Part shown: piece after piece, positions 59,227-64,000 of the stretch
Numbering within the stretch: position 1 is the first letter of the stretch
How the letters are laid out: each line of letters starts with the position of its first letter
Origin: PALSA-505 sp036267135
GTDB taxonomy: Bacteria > Actinomycetota > Actinomycetes > Streptosporangiales > Streptosporangiaceae
DNA: 64,000 nt
Direction of reading: 5' to 3'
Assembly: GCA_036267135.1 (NCBI GenBank)
Contig: DATAWQ010000082.1
Coordinates: forward strand, 1-64,000
Translations under genes and position numbers: made by a program
Notes under the pieces: model-generated
Databases searched by the model: none
Seen by the model: only the letters and a program-made list of their open reading frames with translations
What the model was told of the DNA's origin: nothing

Positions 59227-60009
59227 ATGTCAGCCAGCCGTGATCGTTCCCGTCAGTCCCTGCGGCCAAGGCTGGTGGAGGAGGAACAGGCGCCCCCGCA
59301 AAGGCGTGTGGTCTCCAGATTCTTTCTCTTGCTTGTCGTTTTCGTCGTTCCCCTGGTGGCCTGCGTGGTTGCCGCCGCCCGTACGGGGGAGGGGCACACC
59401 ATCGTCACCGCGGTGCAGCGGTTTCTGCTCTTCTACGCGGGTGTGTTCGCCCTCGTCGCGCTCACCGCTGCGGTTGGGGCCGGGCTGCTAGCCACCGACA
59501 GAATCGTCATGTCGGCGGGCCGACGCGTCGCGTTGCAAGCGGTGCACCGCGCGATCTCACTGCTCGCGCTGGCGGCCCTGACCACCCATATTGTGCTGGA
59601 GATAATGGCGCATAAAGCACAGACTATTGACGCATTCGTGCCGTTTCTGGCGCACGGCCGGACCTTCTATATCGGGCTCGGCACGATTGCGTCGGACCTG
59701 GTGGTGCTGATCGCCGCGACCGGCATCGTGCGCCGCCGGTTCGCGGCCCGCGCCCCCTGGTCGTGGCGGGTGCTGCACGCCGCCGCCTACCTCGCCTGGC
59801 CGCTGGCCATCGTGCACGGCCTGCTGGCCGGACGGCACGCCAAGCCGTACGTGGACTGGAGCTACGGCGCCTGCGTGGCCGCGGTCATCCTGGCCCTGCT
59901 CGTCAGGATGGCCGCCACCGCCCAGGCCCGGTCCGCCGCGGGACGACGCTCAACCGCGGTGGACCGGGCCTGGCCCGCCTCCCAGCACGAAGGGCGCGAA
60001 CTGCGGTAA
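59227..60009 (+). CDS. Ferric-reductase-like or cytochrome b membrane protein
   Basis: A 260-residue membrane protein with about five to six helices. Histidines placed in or near helices (AVHRAISLLALAALTTHIVLEI, with two His about 14 apart, and LHAAAYLAWPLAIVHGLLAGRH, with two about 13 apart) resemble the bis-heme ligands of ferric reductase-like transmembrane (FRD/PF01794) proteins. A redox role in the membrane is likely; no NAD(P)H or flavin domain is present, so a separate partner would be needed. The start is ATG 59224 or 59227; 59227 is better spaced from GGGAGGG. The AT-rich upstream region carries likely regulatory palindromes. It converges with the glycosidase gene. Confidence 0.8.
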   Translation: MSASRDRSRQSLRPRLVEEEQAPPQRRVVSRFFLLLVVFVVPLVACVVAAARTGEGHTIVTAVQRFLLFYAGVFALVALTAAVGAGLLATDRIVMSAGRRVALQAVHRAISLLALAALTTHIVLEIMAHKAQTIDAFVPFLAHGRTFYIGLGTIASDLVVLIAATGIVRRRFAARAPWSWRVLHAAAYLAWPLAIVHGLLAGRHAKPYVDWSYGACVAAVILALLVRMAATAQARSAAGRRSTAVDRAWPASQHEGRELR

Positions 60010-60020
60010 GCGCAAGTTAG

Positions 60021-63000
60021 TCACGGTAATCGAAAACCTGAACCTCCTTGATCCCTGCCGCGTACCCGGGCGCGCGGGTCAGCAGCAGCCGTACCTGCCG
60101 GGCGCGGATGGCCGGGAAGGTGATCTCGTTGTAGTTCGGGGCTGGCGCCGACGGGTTGTGCACCTGCCCGGGGATGTCCGCCGGACACCACGGGCAACCC
60201 GCTGATCGTGAAGCCGTCCACCGCGTTCGCCGGGCTGGTCGCCTGCGACGGCGGGCTGGTGGTGGTGAAGGACGCCGTCGCGGTCTTCCCCAGGGCCAGG
60301 TCGGGAACGTTGGCCTGCCCCCGGGCCAGGTCGACGCCGGCCTTCTGGAGCATGTCCACCGTCCGTGAGTCGCCCGACAGGCTGACCTGGCCGGCCGCTG
60401 CCAGGGGTTCGCGGGTGTGGAACAGGACGCGGGCATCGCTGCCGCCGGGCACTGAGGTGCCGCCGGTGAGCGAGTTCCAGGTGATGTGGACGAGCTTGTC
60501 CGCGGTGAACGCAAGCCGCCCGTTGACGTAGAGCGAATAGCCCATCGGGGCCATCGGGTAATACCTGGTGCCGCCCGGCTTCTGCCACACGATGGTGAGG
60601 TTGGCGCCGTGGTAGCTCACGTTGTTGACCGTGAAATGGTCGTAGCCCATGTCGATCGGCCACAACTCGACGGTGTTGTCCGCGCGCGGCTGCAGGCCGG
60701 TGATGTCGGTGAACATCATCCAGCTGTATGAGCCGAGCACATCGTCGTTGATGCTGGACCGGACGTAGGTCTTGGTGGCCGGATTCCAGTCGTAGTAGTA
60801 CTCGTTGTTATCGGGGAAGCGGTTGTTGCCGTTGATGTCCTCGTTCCAGGCCAGCCATTCGATGAGCTGCCGGTACATGGTCGGCGTGATGTATGAGGTC
60901 GGGTAGGCGCGCAGCGCCTTGGAGTACAGCATGGCCTGCAGCGTCGCGTTGATGTTGGAGAAGTTGTTGGTGCCGTGGCTGCAGGTGCCGCAGGCCATGG
61001 CCGCGGCCTGGTCGGCCTGGTCCGCCGTGTAGATCGGGAAGATCGGGAAGTCCTTCGCGTTGCCGTAGTAGCGCAGGCCCTGGGTGTAGGTCGCGGTGTC
61101 GGGCGGCACGCCGTCGATGTAGGGGGTGAAGTTCTGCTGGTCCTTCCAGCAGATCAGGTTGTTGGTGGTGAGGTCCCGCTGCAGGAAGACCTTGCCCGGG
61201 CAGGTGACCGTCGGCACCTTCGGCGAGATGATCGTCGCGTTCTGGCCGTTTCCCGAGGAGTCCAGCGCGGTCGCGCCGGAGGCCTCGTCGAACTTGTAGT
61301 CCGCGACGTCCCCGGCGGCCGGCTGCCCGCCGGCCAGCGCGCCGATCTGCGACGCCGACAGCGCCCGGTCGTAGATCGCGAAGTCATCGACCGTCGCGTT
61401 CAGGTACGGGTCGCCGTACTCCGAGCGCCCGATCCAGTCCTGGGTGGTGTTGCCCAGGTCGGAGGGGTGCAGCGTCATGTTGGTGTTCGTCGCCACCGCG
61501 GTGCCGTTGACGTACAGCGTCCCGGTGTGGCCCGACAGCGTCACGGCCAGATGCGACCAGGTGCCCTGCGCCAGCGGGGTGTTGCTGGTCAGCTGCTGCT
61601 CACCGCCGCCACCGCTGGTGGTGATGGCGAACCTCGGCCCGCTGCCCGCGTTCACCGTCAGGAACATGTAGTCCGTGGTGCCCGTGCCGAAGTCGAAGAC
61701 CCTCGTCCAGTCGGTCGTGGCGGCCGGGTTGACCCAGGCCGAGATCGTGAAGTCGGACAACCCCTTCGCGATGCCGCCCGGCAGGTTCACGTAATCGCCG
61801 GTGCCGGCCAGCTTGACCGCGTTGCCGATCTGGCCGGGCACCCGTGGCCCGGTGGCCTGGCCAGAGCTGGGCATGGAGTCGGTGACCGGGCCCGATGCCC
61901 AGAGCTTGGTCATGATGGCGGTGCGGATGCTGCCCGCCATCATGTTCATCTTCGCGGCGTCGGCGTGGTCACCGAGATAGGTGAACTCCTGAGCCGCGGT
62001 CGTGGCCTCGGAGTACAGGTACGAGCTTTCGGTGCGGTCCTGCGGCCGCAGGCCGTAGTACTTGAACGCGGCCGGGTCACCGTCGTTGCCGGGCAACGTG
62101 CCTGAGGAGTACTCGATCAGGTTGTCGCGGTTGGTGTCGTACTTGGCTAGCATCCCCTCGAGGTCGCATTCGGCGTACTTGGCGAGGAGCTGGACGACCT
62201 GCTTCGGGCCGCCGTGGATCAGGTAGTCCTGCCAGGCCTGGGTGCCGGTCCACTGCTCGTAGGTGTTATCCCAGTTGCCGGTGTCGCCCGGGTTGTCGTG
62301 GAACGCCTGGCAGCCAGACTCCTCGCCCTGCGACAGCCATGAGCCGTAGGAGTCCGCCGGATCGCGCCACCACTGCAGGTCTTGCAGGCGGTCTGGCACC
62401 GACAGCGAGATCTGGTTGTCGTAGCCGACCGCACCCTCCAGGTCGGTGGGGAACTGGTAGTCGTTGCCGGGGATGTTCCCGTCGAAGGAGTTGAACCGGT
62501 TTTCCCAGTAGCGGTAGTAGAAGATCTTCTCGACGTTCTTGTCGGGGAGGTCGATGTACGGGACGTTGTCCACCCAGAACTTGTTGTACTCGCGCATCTG
62601 GGTCAGCCACGCGGTTCTCGGGCTGTAGGCGCGGTAACGCCAGTAGTCGGCCGCCGAGCCGGGAAGTTCCTTGGCGATCGCGCCGAGTTGCACCTTCAGG
62701 CTGACCGGCGCACCAGGACGGACGGTGACGGTGCGGGTCAGGGCCTGGCCGCTGACGGCGAACCCGCCGCCGCTCATCCTCGGGTAGATGGTGGACAGCC
62801 CGTACCGGAGGGCGACCTTGCCGGTGAGTTCGGTGCCGTCCGGGGATGGCGTCTTAGCGATGGGGGAATGCGCGGTGAGCGTCATCGTGGCCGGTGAGCT
62901 GCCGGTGTTCGTGAGCGTCAGGTCGGTCACGGCGACATCGTTGTAGGTGATGAACTTCTTCTCCGCCACCGACAGGTCCGGCCTGGCGTACACGCTGGAG

Positions 63001-63620
63001 AAGTAACTGGGGTACTGCCAGCGCTTCGCGGTGTTCTCGGTGAGCTTGCCGCCGGACACGCTGATCGTGTACAGGCTCTGCGGGGCGCCTGCGCTGCCGG
63101 GCTGCTGGTAGGCCCATCCGCCGCCGTCCGCGCCGAAGCCGCCGACCGCGAACCCGAGCACGCTGGGGTCGTGTGTGTACATGTAGAGCGCCCGGCCGCG
63201 GGTCATCAGGACCGAGTTCGAGTTGGTCGGGTCCGGTCCGCGAAGGTAAGGCCGGGCCAGGATCCGGTCGAACCAGTACGACGTGCCGCCGGCTGCCACA
63301 TCGGCGTCGAAGATCGACTGCAGCATGCTCCTGGAGGGGGCGTACGCCGCCGGCGGCGCGGGCACCGGGTTGGCCGCGCCGGTGAACGTGGGGTCGCCGG
63401 GATTATTACCGTCGGGCGCCTTTCCGGCCGAGGAAGGGTTGCCGTTGGGCGTCCCTCCGGCCAGGGAAGCACCGCCTGCCGAGTGGCCCGGCTGCGGGTG
63501 GGCCGCGGTGAAACCGGTGGTGACCAGTAGGTTCGCGGTGAGGGCCAGGGACACCGCGGCTGCGGTCAGCCACCGCCGACGGTGGGAGCGCGGGCTACGC
63601 CTGGGGGGCCGGCGTGACAT
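60021..63620 (-). CDS. Very large secreted glycoside hydrolase with LamG insertion
   Basis: A 1199-residue exported enzyme. The N-terminus has a Tat/Sec-like signal (basic stretch then a hydrophobic core ending TTGFTAAHP). The catalytic part is a six-hairpin (MGH1/GH63-like) glycoside hydrolase with DNQISLSVPDRLQDLQWWRD and YEQWTGTQAWQD near the middle. At about residues 595-795 a LamG jelly-roll (VKLAGTGDYVNLPGG ... IGRSEYGDPYLNATVDDFAIYDRALS, LDSSGNGQNA) interrupts it, and catalytic-type sequence resumes afterwards. Near 60175 the F5/8C (discoidin-like) tail is broken: the expected PGQVHNPSAPAPNYNEITFPAIRA ... EVQVFDYRD is one frame over, with an internal loss. The product therefore ends with abnormal residues. 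Signal peptide and start at 63620 are otherwise good. Confidence 0.85.
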   Translation of the reverse strand: MSRRPPRRSPRSHRRRWLTAAAVSLALTANLLVTTGFTAAHPQPGHSAGGASLAGGTPNGNPSSAGKAPDGNNPGDPTFTGAANPVPAPPAAYAPSRSMLQSIFDADVAAGGTSYWFDRILARPYLRGPDPTNSNSVLMTRGRALYMYTHDPSVLGFAVGGFGADGGGWAYQQPGSAGAPQSLYTISVSGGKLTENTAKRWQYPSYFSSVYARPDLSVAEKKFITYNDVAVTDLTLTNTGSSPATMTLTAHSPIAKTPSPDGTELTGKVALRYGLSTIYPRMSGGGFAVSGQALTRTVTVRPGAPVSLKVQLGAIAKELPGSAADYWRYRAYSPRTAWLTQMREYNKFWVDNVPYIDLPDKNVEKIFYYRYWENRFNSFDGNIPGNDYQFPTDLEGAVGYDNQISLSVPDRLQDLQWWRDPADSYGSWLSQGEESGCQAFHDNPGDTGNWDNTYEQWTGTQAWQDYLIHGGPKQVVQLLAKYAECDLEGMLAKYDTNRDNLIEYSSGTLPGNDGDPAAFKYYGLRPQDRTESSYLYSEATTAAQEFTYLGDHADAAKMNMMAGSIRTAIMTKLWASGPVTDSMPSSGQATGPRVPGQIGNAVKLAGTGDYVNLPGGIAKGLSDFTISAWVNPAATTDWTRVFDFGTGTTDYMFLTVNAGSGPRFAITTSGGGGEQQLTSNTPLAQGTWSHLAVTLSGHTGTLYVNGTAVATNTNMTLHPSDLGNTTQDWIGRSEYGDPYLNATVDDFAIYDRALSASQIGALAGGQPAAGDVADYKFDEASGATALDSSGNGQNATIISPKVPTVTCPGKVFLQRDLTTNNLICWKDQQNFTPYIDGVPPDTATYTQGLRYYGNAKDFPIFPIYTADQADQAAAMACGTCSHGTNNFSNINATLQAMLYSKALRAYPTSYITPTMYRQLIEWLAWNEDINGNNRFPDNNEYYYDWNPATKTYVRSSINDDVLGSYSWMMFTDITGLQPRADNTVELWPIDMGYDHFTVNNVSYHGANLTIVWQKPGGTRYYPMAPMGYSLYVNGRLAFTADKLVHITWNSLTGGTSVPGGSDARVLFHTREPLAAAGQVSLSGDSRTVDMLQKAGVDLARGQANVPDLALGKTATASFTTTSPPSQATSPANAVDGFTISGLPVVSGGHPRAGAQPVGASPELQRDHLPGHPRPAGTAAADPRARVRGRDQGGSGFRLP

Positions 63621-63848
63621 GTGGATTCACGTCCTTGTCTCATGGCCAGACGTCCAGCCCCCGCCGAGCGGCGCGACCACGCTCGCCGCTCTGGCATCAA
63701 GGAATAGGTTTTCCTCACCCTAAAACCCACACCACCGGATGGTCAACCAGTGACGAGTTTCCTCATTACACTGTGATGATCGGACACTGCGATGACCGGA
63801 CGGACACTGCGATGACCGCCGTCCGCCGGGCCAGACGGGAGCAAGCGT
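63621..63848. promoter_or_regulatory. Divergent regulatory region, glycosidase / LacI
   Basis: This 228-bp gap includes a 20-bp direct repeat, CGGACACTGCGATGACCG, at 63781 and 63801. AGGAA (near 63699) and TTCCT (near 63711) form a weak inverted pair. A LacI-type operator is expected here, but no strong palindrome is evident. Confidence 0.5.
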
Positions 63849-64000
63849 TTGCCTGATCAGGCTGAGAGCGCCAGGCGCGCCACGATCAGGGACGTGGCCG
63901 CGCAGGCCGGCGTGTCGATCGGCACCGCGTCGAAGGCACTCAACGGCCAGGGCAAGCTGCGCCGTGAGACGAGGGACCGGGTGGCGGCCGCGGCGCGCGA
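63849..64000 (+). CDS. LacI family regulator, 5' end only
   Basis: The window ends inside this gene after about 50 codons. The frame starts at TTG 63849, with GGGAG 8 bases upstream and no ATG or GTG before the previous in-frame stop. It reads ATIRDVAAQAGVSIGTASKAL (LacI-type helix-turn-helix) and then NGQGKLRRETRDRV, the usual start of the hinge. LacI proteins bind sugar ligands and control carbohydrate genes, so the divergent glycosidase is a natural target. The ligand domain is outside the window. Confidence 0.88.
   Translation, partial: MPDQAESARRATIRDVAAQAGVSIGTASKALNGQGKLRRETRDRVAAAAR

Noticed and set aside
1..64000. tRNA, rRNA or insertion sequence
   Set aside because: No cloverleaf, rRNA-like segment, transposase or flanking inverted/direct repeat pair was seen in the gaps I examined; short tRNAs could still have been missed by eye.

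Overview
The window is high-GC chromosomal DNA from an actinobacterium. Evidence: near-universal G/C third positions, many GTG starts and ATGA/GTGA stop-start overlaps; actinobacterial families (DUF3000, DUF574/SAV2177-type methyltransferase, TIGR03083 mycothiol-type enzyme, LLM/F420-type oxidoreductase, CGNR regulator); and a HemQ with the actinobacterial His/Tyr/His spacing. I cannot place the genus. No rRNA, tRNA, CRISPR array, insertion sequence or prophage was recognised.

Layout. 1-9.3 kb: housekeeping genes: a DUF2695 tail, DedA, an RNase D-like exonuclease, DUF3000, then the coproporphyrin-dependent heme genes hemE, hemY(cgoX) and hemQ with a SAM methyltransferase inserted among them, a D-2-hydroxyacid dehydrogenase, a cupin and msrB. 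9.4-12.0 kb: a valyl-tRNA synthetase gene that cannot be read through as given because of a one-base frameshift before its HIGH motif. 12.4-15.9 kb: an accessory island with a NUDIX hydrolase, a cupin-like protein, a trypsin-like protease fused to an alpha/alpha-toroid, and a small protein resembling the trypsin-co-occurring domain Trypco1 (CU044_2847 family). This is the best candidate for an undescribed conflict or signalling module. 16-25 kb: a large LuxR-type ATPase regulator, small-molecule enzymes and a Tat-exported phospholipase C-type enzyme. 25-28 kb: VOC, SHOCT and an intact NarL-type two-component system.

28-36.8 kb: xylulokinase and xylose isomerase flank a surface-glycan-like set (WecB epimerase, WecG/TagA glycosyltransferase, a FAD enzyme and a six-hairpin protein), interrupted by a decayed second two-component pair. 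36.8-39.3 kb: two secreted beta-propeller-type proteins. 39.4-45.4 kb: an overlapping CHAD - ParA - PCMT-like methyltransferase operon, a metallo-beta-lactamase-fold hydrolase, and a chelatase-like protein lacking its expected histidines. 45.4-49.1 kb: deaminase, unknown protein, CGNR regulator, and a GntR-HAD pair whose palindromic operator touches its start codon. 49.3-56 kb: three MFS transporters and two TetR regulators with strong palindromes; one MFS protein carries a roughly 185-residue repeat-rich loop. 56-60 kb: a secreted trypsin-like protease with a TOPRIM protein, a patatin phospholipase and a heme-type membrane protein. 60-64 kb: a very large secreted glycoside hydrolase with an inserted LamG domain and a truncated, frameshifted F5/8C tail, divergent from a LacI regulator cut by the window end.

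Several genes are broken or changed in ways that matter (valS, a kinase/regulator pair, the glycosidase tail). Short 15-bp tandem repeats recur in and between genes. Domain and family names come from reading motifs by eye; no search was run.
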